Origin: Fennellomyces sp. T-0311
Taxonomy: Eukaryota; Mucoromycota; Mucoromycetes; Mucorales; Lichtheimiaceae
DNA: 64,000 nucleotides
Direction: 5' to 3'
Assembly (NCBI GenBank): GCA_025266875.1
Contig: JALLLT010000063.1
Span: forward strand, 1-64,000
This document shows positions 24,655-36,285 of the stretch, piece by piece. Below the pieces are notes generated by a model. That model made no database searches and was not told the DNA's origin. It saw only the letters and a program-made list of their open reading frames with translations. The translations under genes were made by a program, and so were the position numbers. Position 1 is the first letter of the stretch. Every line of letters begins with the position of its first letter.

Positions 24655-24969
24655 TATCTCCAGAGATTTGCAGTGTCTTTTAGTAGATTCGCCGTAGATC
24701 GGCCATAATCACCATGGCCCAAACGCGGCATCAAAATATATGAGAGTTCCTGAATATTCAAGGCTTATTTAGCTATGGAAATGAATGAAATGCTTCGCTT
24801 TATAGATTATTATGAACATATGCAGTCTCAGAGAGTTTCAGGAATATGCATTGTTATAGATTTATGCAGATCCACAAAGGTTCAGGTATAGTCCTATACA
24901 CCATCTCCCCGATATCCATCCTTATATCCGTATACTATCCCCACATCGCCGTAGCTTTTATTCACTTTT

Positions 24970-25873
24970 ATACTCATAAAGCGTTCTCATAAATCCATAC
25001 TACCTTCTTCCTAATGGTCTCAAGGTGGACGATGGGGTTGTAGCATGCCCTGTGATGCGCGTCGTAAACTGCAGCCTCTGCGTAACCTGTGGCAACAACA
25101 TCTCTATCACCTTGGTCAGTCGCATAAACGATACGACATTGGCTTGACAAAGTTGGCGTAACACCCCTGCCAGTGTTGGTATCAGTACGATCAGTATACA
25201 CATCGGGTAGTTCTCCAACCAAACGGCCGGTAGGTTCACGGTCATTTAAGCCACCAATAAGTTCGCCATCATTCAGGTAAACAGCAGGCTCACGACCATT
25301 TCGTTAACTATAAGCTCACGGTCAGCTCCTCTACTGTATTATGACAGTTCGATTACCACCCTGCGCTCTACAAACTCTGAGAGGACGGCCACCACGTTGG
25401 CCACCAGCACCAAGGGCATTTTGGCCATTACGAGCATTTCTAGTGAGCGAAAAGTTAATAAAAGACGCGTAACAAAAATAAGTAATATCCAGTTTGTGCC
25501 GGTATCCGACATTGTTATTCCAAGTGTCGCCAGCAAACGATCGGTGGATTCCTGATAAAGATCTCAAGGGATGGTGGCCCATGATGCCGTCGCATATTGA
25601 GTGTTTTGCACTTGGCGTCGAAGCGTGTCAACGGATCACGATCGGTACTTGCGAATTGACCCAAGACACCCTGAAGCTGACGCTTTGGCTTCGTATTGTC
25701 CGGATCAAGTAGGGTCGCAAAGTCTTGTCCCGTAATCTTGTCAGACTTCTTGCCGTTCACTTCGATTAGTCCAGGGCGACTGATGGCAGTGGTCGTCGAC
25801 ATTGGAGAAGGAGTGGTCGGATTGGGAGCGCTGCTGATGCTACTAGGCTGATTGTTCTCTATTCGACGAATAA
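24970..25873 (-). other. unrecognised coding remnant with short repeats
   Basis: Several minus-strand frames look protein-like but do not join cleanly. The first (about 25862-25515) carries an ATG at 25802 and reads ISRPGLIEVNGKKSDKITGQ onward with charged, ordered-looking sequence, ending at a stop. The last (about 25260-24974) contains a repeated NDREP/NGREP/DREL motif spaced 20-50 nt apart at the DNA level, then GELPDVYTDRTDTN. I do not recognise a family. It may be a decayed gene or one with introns I could not place. Confidence 0.3.
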
Positions 25874-26672
25874 GCCTACTTCGGTTTTTTCAGATTTTAT
25901 CGTTTGAAGCTTGAATACTTGTTAAAGATGCGGAGTCCTCCATGGTGCCAGTGAACAGTGAGGAAATTAAATACGCAGTTTTCTTTCATCACGCGCAAGT
26001 GCTGTTGTACCGGTACAACAAGTTCCGTAGGCGCCAACAAAACAAGAGCCCCAGATAACTGTTTCGAGGAGCATTCTTCGATGAAGCCATGATGTATTTT
26101 GCTCATGAATTTCAAAATTTGCATATGTTGAGCATGGTTGGATTTATACTGATATTTTTTTTATAAAAGCACGGAAGTTACTCTGTTTGGTGCGCGTGCA
26201 TGACAGTCTCAAACAAAATGAGACAGGCATCTGCTATGGCACCGAATCCTACGGTGGCAATACAAAGAGAAAGCTGTATGTGGCCGATGTGGGTGATGTT
26301 GTAAGCGTATACGGATATATCAAATCGAACATAGATGACAACATAAATTACTATGTAAATACGTATCATAATGCTTTCCTTCATCTCATGTGGCAAAATA
26401 ATGTTATATACGTACTTTCTGAAAGCAGTATACTTATGATAGAGTACCTGTCAATAGTATTTTATGGTTGTAGACCAAAATCCTTTTATATTGTCAAAAG
26501 AAAGACGGAATGCATATGTACAAATCATAAGATGGGATATGCCATGGGCAATTGGATGTAATGTAAAACGACATACAAGAGAAAAGGGTATCATAGAACA
26601 AAATAGTCACAATGAATGCATAAGATGAATAAAAGAATACAGTAAATCTGGATATAAAGTTAAGGTTTCTAC
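25874..26672. other. intergenic, nothing seen
   Basis: AT-rich DNA; short frames only. Confidence 0.35.
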
Positions 26673-27561
26673 TTACGAACGTCTCTGACATCCTCTCTTG
26701 CTCCGTGCATGACGAAGCATGATGTCTCGGCGGGAAAATGTTCGTGCGCATTTATCGCATGAATGTTTATTCTCTTGATGCTTTGACTGAACGTGGCGCC
26801 TACAGTCTCGCGTGCGCGAGAATTTGGCCGAGCACCATGGGCAAACGGCGAACAATTTCCCTTGAATTCTGATTGTTCGGATTTTGTTTTCACCTGGAAT
26901 GCCATCGGTCGTTGCAGCGGATTTTCGTGTCAAGTCATCATGCACTGGTTGATCGACAGTTTCACCGTCGTCGTGAAACAAAATATAATCCGAGAACTTT
27001 TTTAAAAAAAATTGTTGGTTAGGGCAAATTCCATGTATCTTGGCAAAAGGTTGGTAACATACTTCAAACGAATCATCTGCGATATCTATTGCTTCGCTCC
27101 ATGCATTCCCCGAATCAAAAGAGTCGTTTCTATCTCCATCCGCCACCGCAAAATCCTCACTGAGAAATGTTCCTGGCGTATGAAGGCGCTCCTCGAGAGT
27201 AATGTCGCTTTGCGCAGGAGAGAACTATTTAGGCAATTGTCCTACATTAAAATTTTTCATGCAAGATTGACGTTCGTATTCGCAACCCTTACACTTGCTT
27301 CCAGAACAAGACCATCTAATTTAATATCCATCAATTGCACAAAAGCGTCATTGTCCCATTCCGTAAAGGGAGAATATTGGCTGTCCACGCACGACGGATA
27401 TCCGGGGTAATTGTCAAGTACACTGCAAGATAAGCACATTGCTAAAAACGTGGAGAAAAAGTAAAAGAGAGTAAAGATACTCAACGGGGGCTGCCACCTT
27501 CTTATACGTAAAGGTCTAATCATATGGACATATGCAGGTCACTAACTTACGCCGCTACCAT
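26673..27561 (-). CDS. paired C2H2/C2HC zinc-finger protein, array member 1
   Basis: Putative nucleic-acid-binding protein. Proposed exons: 27561-27551 (uncertain 11-nt first exon, ATGGTAGCGGC then GTAAGT), 27422-27293, 27224-27063 and 26996-26673; 208 residues. The acidic N-terminal half is followed by finger 1 (CPWC, 12 residues, HVQSKH) and finger 2 (CDKC, 12 residues, H, six residues, C). The last exon begins FSDYI, like the last exons of the copies at 49.6 and 51.8 kb, and the preceding exon ends DDSFE, like DDSFD in the 51.8-kb gene, supporting the splice model. A GTAAGT overlaps the stop codon, so a further 3' exon cannot be ruled out. The start is the weak point. Confidence 0.65.
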
Positions 27562-29055
27562 CAGGTCATAACAAGTGAAAGCTGCGCACTTTTTAACCAC
27601 AGTTCTCTGAAAAATAGGGACCTGCAAGCTGTGGCGACAGTAACCGAGGAGGGCGCCACTGTGTAACGTTCCTATTAACACGCCTCAATTTACCAAATGG
27701 GCATAGTTGGGCGCGCAACATCTTTTGAGTGCTGGCTGGACATAATGTACTTCTGGAAGCCAATTTTAATCAGAATGCCTCTGGCCCACTATAATTTTGG
27801 AACGATGAAAAACAATAAACATACAGCATTGTATGATACACCCACGTGGGTTCTCCAGACTTCCCCTAATTTGTACCATATTCCCACGTATCAGTACACA
27901 TAAGTGGGTATTCAGGGTCGTAATCGTTCATGTACGCGCCACTATAGGAAGTGTTTATGCGTCCTTTGTATTTTTGCATTTTTGTCCGATAAAGTAAATG
28001 GTGCTAATCTGTAAATATAGGAAACACTCTTTGGAACCAACATAGTCGAAGGAGTTAAAATAGGGATATTCCGGTCAATGCGAACCCTCGTTCTTTAAGA
28101 TTCTCTGGAGTACTAGTCAATTAATTGGCAAAAAGGGTTAACGTATGACTCATGCGCAACTGTTTCTTTTTTTTCTAAATCGACATGTAGTACATATGTC
28201 CTTATCCGATAAACTAAAGCTTTTTCGACACGATCGACATCCATTCAAACGCCTTGTCATCAAAGCTGCCTCGACCTATGGATTGCTGGATTTGATATCT
28301 ATGGCACATTTAGGTCTGGAGTTTTTATTATGCACGTATGATTAGCACACCAACGTACTGCAATTGTCGTTAATGCCTCAATGCCCTGTTTTTGCAAGTA
28401 TCGCGCCGCAGGACACCATATATAGTATACCCCATTTCTTTTTTGAGAGGCGCGCCACCTCCGCCGCTGTTTTATGCCCATCCATACTGAAGCTTGCACA
28501 AATGCTCAAGCATGAGACGCTGAATGCTGTCAGGATTTTTTTTGGGCGAGATCAAGATGCTTGTTGGAAAAGAAGCTGTAGAAGGGAAAGACAGAGTCAT
28601 GGTCTGTAAGGAAGACATTACTGGACATTTTCTTCTTGGACTCTGTGGCACTCTTGACTGCTGTCGAATTTGTCAACATGCTGCCCGCCCAACTGCAGGG
28701 TGGGTCATGTTGTCAAGGTACGTTGGCTTGTAGATGAACGCAAACACTTGTCCGAGCCAACGAGTGGATTAAGGGTGGAAAGTTTTTGCATTTTCCTTGA
28801 TGCCATTATCGGGAATCTGCTGCAAAGGCCACCATTCATACTCAAGCGATGATCCGGAATGCCTACTATCGTCAAAGCAATACAGGGTCCAAAAGAGACG
28901 GCTTGAAAAATTAATCCGTATATTTCAAATGTAAAGGGACTATGTACATTTCTAACTATTACTAGGGAAGATTAAATTACAGGAGCTGTTTAAATAGTAC
29001 TATTGACTGGGCTTCATATACGACTTGCGACTCATGGGAGTGATGACAAGCCTCG
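27562..29055. other. intergenic, no gene seen
   Basis: Open frames at 28.3-28.7 kb overlap on both strands and have no recognisable content. No repeat was identified. Confidence 0.35.
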
Positions 29056-29939
29056 TCACAAACGGATCTCTTGGCATGGCTTTTTTCTGCGCCAATGTTT
29101 GAGCAAAACGTCTTTGCGTGTAAATCGCTCCTTGCATATGTCGCACTGGTGCTTCCTTTCTTTCCGGTGGATAGTCTCTTCATGTCTTATGCAATCCCAT
29201 ACTTTATTGAAGCCCTTTCCGCAATACCGGCAGTATTTACTTGATTCAGAGGAGGTTATCTCAGGAGACCGTTTGTTATCTAGTGAGCCTTTGTCGGTCG
29301 AATCATCCTTCGTGCCCTGAAGATCGGTAAACGTCTGATTATCACTTTGTTAATTTGTCTATGATAACAGTCTTCAACTTCTTTGGAAGCACCATACTAG
29401 CGCCACGTCATCACTTACGTTCGGTGGGCAGGCTTCTGGTGTCCGATCCAGTGGACTATTAACATATCCACGATCATGGGCGACCTTGACAATGACACGT
29501 TCAGGAGCGTCGACTCCAATATAGCACAATGAACGAATGACCATATCCTTATAGTCTCGAGCACTCATAGACGACTGTTATAAAAGAAAATGAATCTGCT
29601 TAGCTTTCAAAACGCATGTTTGACGAAAAATTTTAGTACTTCGGGTATCGAGGATAAAAAATATCCTGGTCCAGCTTCATTATCGCGATGAATATGCTCG
29701 CGTGTCGGTGTCCCCCAGCTGCCAAGATGAGACCATTCTGTAAAATGGTCAAGTACATGTATATGGTTGGCCAGCGAAAAATTGTTCTGGTTTGAAAATC
29801 TCCTGTCAGTAGTTGGCGATACGGGAGAGACGGTTGCATTCGTGGAGCTGTAATTACGAAACGCAAATTGGGAATTCGACACCTCCTGAGCGACTTGAGG
29901 ATTGCACCTATCATAATTTTGCAGCGGCATTTTTTCCAT
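29056..29939 (-). CDS. paired C2H2/C2HC zinc-finger protein, array member 2
   Basis: Three exons: 29939-29640 (alternative ATG at 29930), 29574-29419 and 29334-29056; 244 residues. Finger 1 is CRYC, 12 residues, HEETIH; finger 2 is CDIC, 12 residues, H, six residues, C. Exon 2 encodes SARDYKDMVIRSLCYIGVDA. The copy at 39.6-40.4 kb is nearly identical in exons 2 and 3 but differs in exon 1. For exon 3 I used the CAG acceptor at 29337-29335; the upstream TAG acceptor, usable in the duplicate, would here run into an in-frame TAA, so this copy depends on the downstream acceptor or is broken. Confidence 0.65.
29071..29727. repeat. segmental duplication, left block (partner 39571-40227)
   Basis: The two blocks align at a constant offset of 10,500 bp with scattered single-base differences and one compensated indel pair. 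They carry exons 2, 3 and the end of exon 1 of the zinc-finger genes at 29 and 39.6 kb. Confidence 0.9.
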
Positions 29940-31043
29940 GAGCGATCCATTGTGCTTCCCTATAATGGTCGCTCCTTTTATACATGTTGTCTTCTGAGGC
30001 CCAGTGACCCCGGGATGTAGCCAAATCACATCACACTTTGGGTATTAGCTCTTTTCGCCACCAAATATAGTTCCGCGCCGCACAGGAACTCTCACAACAT
30101 TGCGATAGGATAATTTTATTGGTGATTTTTTTTCTTTTTTTTAATGCAAAAACGAATAAAGAGCCTCAGGCATTCACAAGATCATGGAAACATAGAACAT
30201 GATTGGCTATCGCTTTTGTGCATGATTATCGTAAAAAAACGTTTGAGACCCACTATTGTAGAGAAAAATGCGTACCAAAGCGGTTTCCGGAAATATCGTC
30301 CTGGGGTGTCAAAATAAAGAGCGGGAAGCACTCGCACTCTTACATATACTATAACCTTACCATTTCCCAGGAAATACTGTCCCAAAGTGTTGACAGCGTA
30401 AGTGATGACAGATGACGAAGCATCAGCATCACAGCAACTTTGCTATGACGTGCCCCAGCAGGGAAAGTTATGTGAGCAATTATTAAGACCAATCACTATG
30501 TATGTTTATCAGTTTCTATGTTTATTTGCTGAACAAGTAATGTCAAAGCAACAATTTTATGCATTCATTGATTATTTCCAATGATGTCTAGAAGTAATTT
30601 CTTGGAAATAATACATGTGGCTTGGGATCGAGCATCGAGTTTTGAGCACGGGCCTATTATCTGTGTTTGTTAGTTTTGCGTGGTCCCGATTTTTTTAATC
30701 GTTACGTCCCAGATTTTCAGTCCTGTCCAGTGGCAGACTGGAAGCGTGCGTACTACTGAGTCCAAATTTGGTAGTTAGCAACGGCGCAGGGAATAAATTG
30801 TAGTTACCCGAGTCATAGCAGGATCATATGTTGTGCTTCCACACGCCACACTTTCTGGTTAGCATGTGATTCAAACACGATGCTTATCATCATCATGCTC
30901 ATGCATATTTGCGAGGAAGGTTTTGTAGAGGTCGACATGTTACGGCTCTTACATCCGAGATGTTCTCCGAGGAATACATGTTACGGCTCTTACATCCGAG
31001 ATGTTCTCCGAGGAATATCAGTTTTCACTCCTCCCATATAATA
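29940..31043. other. intergenic with a perfect 2 x 41-bp tandem repeat
   Basis: No gene seen. Two identical 41-bp units (30935-30975 and 30976-31016), beginning ACATGTTACGGCTC, lie just upstream of the second duplicated block. Confidence 0.5.
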
Positions 31044-31925
31044 AATACACGGCCGTTACAGATATTATGTAAGAGCCCTAACCAAACAGATATGTGGCAC
31101 TGACACAACCTCCAATGCTGATTACCATTCATGTTTTGATACGTTTATTAAAAAAAGTCACGATGGGTGTGGAGAGATAAGCAGCAAGGCAGCTTCATTA
31201 TCTAAACTGGAGCATCCCGAGCATCCAGACAGCGCTTTGCTTTTTGTCGGTGACGAGCAAGAATATCCCGACGGCCGAAGGCACGGAAGCATGTGGTGCA
31301 ATCATGGCGATGAAGGCTTCGATGAACGTTTTTAATATGTTGTGTTAACCCCTTTCTTGTTCTGAATGAGCGGCCACATTGCGGGCAAACATGCTCAAAT
31401 GGCGGCTTTTGCAAAGGCAGCACCAATAGTTCTCCAAAACTGACCTTGTCACTTGACGATTCACCATGTTGACCATCAGCAAGTACTTCATGATTACCGT
31501 TGTCTTCGATCAAAATGAAATTGCTTCCCTAATAAATGCTGAATGTCAACTTTATTCCACAGAAACGCGGACGATCCTCCAAAGGTTGAAATCACTTACT
31601 TCACTTGGGGGCGCCAATTGGGCGAAATCAGCATGACTCTTATGGGTGGAACCACTCGTCAAGTTACAGTCATTGCACATGGCGGGATGCGCGACGTCGC
31701 CGAAATTTGAATGCATCACGTCGCATACGTGATGGCAGTACTGTTCCTGTTGGTCATCGGGCGTTACCTGGGAGAAAAGGAGTTAGGAAACAGTAATTCA
31801 TGCAGCTGGAAATTTCGCCTACCAACGACGGAGTTTGCTCGCTGCCTTGACCCGATTGCCATGGCACATAAAGACCAAGGCCGGAAACGGCCCATTCACT
31901 GGTCTTGCGCAACAATGGTTCTTGT
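31044..31925. repeat. segmental duplication, second block (partner 42934-43815)
   Basis: Near-identical to 42934-43815 at a constant offset of 11,890 bp across all three exons and both introns of the embedded zinc-finger gene. The offset differs from the 10,500 bp of the first block, so about 1.4 kb was gained in one interval or lost in the other after duplication. Confidence 0.9.
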
Positions 31926-32134
31926 CCAAGCAAGCTCTCGCGTGTGGCTGAAATGATATTGGAGGCAAAACTTGAGCTTGAAGACCGTAAAGATGATGAG
32001 ATGCTATAATGCGCGGACAAAGTCGTCGGTATTGTCGGGTTGCAAGAGCGAGGTGTAGGAATAATGCTACTGGACATGTTCTTGTTATGGGGGAAGGTTC
32101 CCCAAATTGTATAGGGTTCTTTTTCTAGAGCCAT
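31202..32134 (-). CDS. paired C2H2/C2HC zinc-finger protein, array member 3
   Basis: Three exons: 32134-31823, 31767-31600 and 31528-31202; 268 residues. The 55-nt first intron has a CTAAC branch point and a TTTTCTCCCAG acceptor. The Ser/Pro/Thr-rich N-terminus (SSSLRSSSSSF) is followed by an acidic linker and two C-terminal fingers: CPQC, 12 residues, HIKNVH, then CTTC, 12 residues, H, six residues, C. The architecture suggests a small DNA-binding regulator, but no target is known. This appears to be the intact partner of the copy at 43.1-43.9 kb. The ATG at 32134 is the first in frame. Confidence 0.75.
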
Positions 32135-33813
32135 GCTGTTGCGAAACGTAACCTCTCATCAAAGGTAGAAAAAAATGCAACAAACACAAAGCCTCGAAAA
32201 GATGAAGAAAGGGCAGCTCTGCGCCACTTCTTGCTTTATAGCTTTGCCTTTGTAGGCACACCTGATCGGGACTACTATTCCTGCCCCTCGGTTATGTGCC
32301 ACCGCATGCCTCCAAATCTCTACCGCCTTTCTGCAAGGAACCAATGGTAGGCATAGTTTGGAATGCGACCCCCCCCCAAGAAAACACTTGCGCTCCAGCT
32401 GGTTCGTTTGATTGGTTCTTCTCGTGGTGCCATTGTTACGACCTCGCTGATGACGAATAAGAAAAATGCCCTTATGACCCGTACCGAATACTTCAGATCA
32501 TGCATATCTTTTATGAATCCACTCCTCCAAAAGTAAGTTCCTTTTATTGTACGTGGTTCGGAAATGAAGCTATGATCGAAAATGCAAAGCTTGTTTGATG
32601 AAGGCGTTCCAAATTGAATCATATTTCCCACCGTCTAACAAGTGAACTGTCACTCAAAAGTCCAACGTGATAGCCCATGAGTCACGATTGACAAAGGACA
32701 ATCTTTAGTGGCGATACAGTAAATTTCTTTCCAAAGGCGATTCATACATAGAGTTACTTGTGCAACATCATGGGCGACCTGTGAAGTAATGGCTCAAGGG
32801 AGTTACTGCAAATGACAGACGAGGGGACGTGTGTTGTCAGATATTTCGTAGCGGCGATCCTTTTTCGCTTAATTGCGTTATCTCAACCTAGAGGCGCAGA
32901 GATTGCTGGCCTCGCCCCTATGCCGATTACGAAATAAAACTGCCTAGAAAATGCACGGTATGGCCTTTTGTTTCAGAAAATTTTACTCCTGCATATTGCT
33001 TATGAGGCTCATACATATTGCATCCATCTGAAGCACTCGATTGGCAAGGAATTGCCAATTACGCTTGCCGGCCACTCTCATCTAGTGGGTTTTCGCTTAC
33101 AACAGCGGTAAAAAAGCCATGCATTAACAAAAACATTATCTCTGAAGTTGCTGATGACCGGGTTGTATCAGGGAAGCTCTAGCCTTGTTAGCTGATATGG
33201 GTGATTAGCGCAGTTTGAACTATTGAAGTGTGCCACACCCCGCATCCGTGTTTTGTTTTGTGAAACTGGTCAGGAAACCCAGCAAACTTTCCTGTGGTGC
33301 CTCCTCGTTGATATCGGTTGCTACGCTTAACTTGCCTTCGTTTGGCGCTACATGGTGATTGAGGCATTCGATTGAAAGAGGAAGTACCGTACCATGAGAA
33401 ATCAGCTTTGGCGATTGAAAAAGGGAGCACAACAATCAACAAGTATGTTTGAACCATGCTATATAACCTAGGTGCATATGTATCGCGCGCATGACATTCT
33501 TCAAGTTAGCTTGGAAGCAACTTGGAATGCAACGTCATATAAAGGCGCGCCATAATTTCACACAATGGGTGTTTTTGCCTTCATGAGAGAAAAAGTGCAC
33601 AATGCATGCAATGCGACACGTTTGTATGATAACACACGGAGTCGTAACTGAAGATGTGTATAATGGCATTGGTATAGATAATTTATAGGAAGATAAGCAT
33701 GTACAGTTTTTTCAATAGGTAATGTCGCTAGCTTCAGCATTTTATAATACAAAGTATACATGAAATGTCAGCTGACACGCGACATTACTTTTTGGAAATA
33801 CTGCAATACATAA
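32135..33813. other. intergenic, no gene seen
   Basis: No open frame I can defend; a C-run lies at about 32371-32379. The LINE remnant follows. Confidence 0.4.
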
Positions 33814-35904
33814 ACTCAGTCTCTTCCCCCTGATAATGTTGGTGAATTTCCATTTAATAACAATACTATGCTTCGAGTGATCCGCAAGGAACTCCCTACT
33901 CGTAAAGCTCCCGGCTCCGATCATATTACTGCCGAGATGCTCAAACCGATTGCCGGTCCCCTTGCCTCGGTTCTATCGACTTTTCTCCGCCTGTGCTGAT
34001 GCTTGACTCATCTACCTGATGCGTGGCGTACTGCTCAAGTTGTCGCTATCCACAAGAAAGGTGACCCAACAATCGCCTCGAACTACCGGCCCATCAACTT
34101 GACTAGTACCTTCCGCAAGATCATCGAACGTTGCTTGCTACCAGTAATCCTTCAATATATGCCTGCTCTCGATATTGCTCAAGGCGGGTTTCGTGCTCGC
34201 CGCGGTGCCCTTGACCAAGCATATAATCTCCATATGCTCATGCGTACCTACAACCGCAAGTGTGGTATATATCCCGCGCTGGCCCTACTGCATATCCGCC
34301 AGGCATATGACCCTGTGCATCGTGAAAACGTTTGGAGTGCCTTACAAGACCACCTTGAACCAGCTCTACTTGCACTGCTCAAGCATATGTTCAATGACGT
34401 CTCCATATCAGTGATCATGAATAATCATCAATCTCGAGCAATTCGACCCCGGTACGGATTACTGCAAGGATCCATCCTTAGTCCAATCTTATACGCGATT
34501 TTCATTGATTCCTCACCAAGGATGCTCCGACACGACCCTCCACCGAGAAACGTGTTCGTTGACGCTGTTCCATTGCATGGGCATACCGAGACATCGGCAC
34601 AACTTGTGGAGCGAATTGGCAACTGCACTGCTCGTGCCGCACGCCAAACCACTACATCAATTGCCATCCTTGGATCTCCGGAGCATGTATACACCCTCCT
34701 GGCCGTGGCCGAACAGCACTCTCAGGCTCTTGGATATCGCTGGCACCCAGCGAAATGTCCAGTCATTGATAGTGGTCCTACTCGATACACCTTAAATAGT
34801 GAACCTTTGGCAAAGGTAGCATGAGTCGAATATCTGGGTATACCATTCAACGCCAAAGGAATCGACACTAGCCGCCTCATACAACATAACACAGCCAAGA
34901 CCACAAATGCTATGCACATGCTTCATAGCATTGATGCTCAGCAGTACAGCTTTGGCCTCGGTGTCTCGCTCCGTTTGTATCGCACATTTATCCGCCCCGT
35001 GATGGAATATGGGCTTGCAATAGCCAAACTCACAGCAGCCTTGAAAACACAGCTGGAACGCACCCAACAACGCTGTGTACGGTTAGCACTCAATGTGACC
35101 GACGTTACTGCAACCACTCCAACTATTATTCCTCTGCACCTTGCCGCCCTACCTGATATGTCCCTCCGAGCAACTATTCTGCAGTTCAAGTTTGTTCGCC
35201 GAGCACATGAATTGCCACCTACAACATTGCTGGCCAGTGTTGTGGACTCACTTCTCCGGCGCCAACAACTGGACAGGGAGTGGCTTGCCATGACCAGAAA
35301 TAAGTTATGGGTCGAGTATAAACAAGCGCTCCACAGCCCAAACCCACCACGGTACCCCATGAAACATACCATTCGCAGTCACCTAACCAAGGAACTAGAA
35401 ACAAGGCGCCAACAGTTTCCTTCAGTGGCCCGTGCCCTCCCGGAGCGCCGCTGGGATCCGATATTATTTTTGCCTGCCAGCAGTCAAGCTCGCCATCGCC
35501 TTGTCAAGTGGCGTATGCACTGGCTTCCTTCTTTCCCTCTTAAAAAATGCAGATGTGGAGTGAGTGGCAAGACACCTAACTGATACTACTTCCAACCGCT
35601 CATCGTACCACTACTTGTCTGTCCACTGGTTGAACCAGCCTTCCAACGTCTGCTCCAAAGCTACCCCAGGCCTGTCGATTGCACTCAGCATATTATTGAC
35701 ATCCTCCTCAATGACCTACCACACAAGGCCAAAAGCCTACGGTCTGGCCACTGACGCCGAACATGGCCACTGCTTCTCCAAGTTCTTCGGGATATTGATG
35801 TATGTACCCATCCAGATACACAATTTGACCCAGAACCCGATCCCCAGGTGATATTGGATGCCTTCTTTGACGATACCAACAGCAATATCGATACCACTGG
35901 CTAG
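33814..35904 (+). pseudogene. LINE reverse transcriptase, degenerate
   Basis: One frame reads through the whole region, broken by four internal stops, all TGA (33997, 34822, 35581, 35752), before a final TAG at 35902. Recognisable RT landmarks: RKAPGSDHITAEMLK, VVAIHKKGDP, SNYRPINLTSTFRKIIE, GGFRARRGALDQAY and LLQGSILSPILYAIF. The catalytic motif A Asp is replaced by His (LLHIRQAYD) and motif C reads VFVDAV instead of an xADD type, so the polymerase is dead. The downstream region has the thumb/C-terminal part and a short Cys-rich KCRCG stretch. The stops were not repaired here; the protein is non-functional as it stands. Confidence 0.85.
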
Positions 35905-36215
35905 TATTCCCACTACCATGGGTACGCACACAATTGCCGCTATCACTACCTCCTTCCTTCTCTTTTCTTTACTTTGTCGCGTAACTGGAATTTTATATTT
36001 GTTGCCATACCTGATACCTCCCGAGCTCACAGTTCTCATGTCAGGTTTTTCTTCCCAGTAAGGGTTTTCCTGTATGTCCCACGACCTATACCCACTTTTC
36101 AATTCCTTATCTACACTTTTCAACTTTCTCTGCACTCATTGTGGCCGGCGAATTGCCTAAAGGATGTCGCCCTCGAGTGCCATACCCACAAATTATAATA
36201 ATAAATACGCTTTAA
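33814..36215 (+). mobile_element. 5'-truncated non-LTR (LINE) retrotransposon
   Basis: The element comprises the decayed ORF2 3' portion (33814-35904), an apparent untranslated tail and an A/T-rich end near 36205-36215 (AATTATAATAATAAA). Upstream endonuclease and RT segments are missing, typical of truncated LINE insertion. I could not find a clear target-site duplication, so outer limits are approximate. Confidence 0.7.
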
Positions 36216-36285
36216 TCTGTAATACATAAAGTAAAGTTGATTCTAATACATGTATAGATAGATCACATAGTAAAGCTTTAAGCTG

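Noticed and set aside
27257..27523. Independent 88-codon minus-strand gene upstream of the first finger gene.
   Set aside because: Its 3' half fits as exon 2 of the finger gene, with a TATCTTGCAG acceptor and GTAAGG donor; the 5' half is intron.
33742..33924. Minus-strand frame at the LINE 5' border.
   Set aside because: No content; the plus-strand RT frame explains this region.
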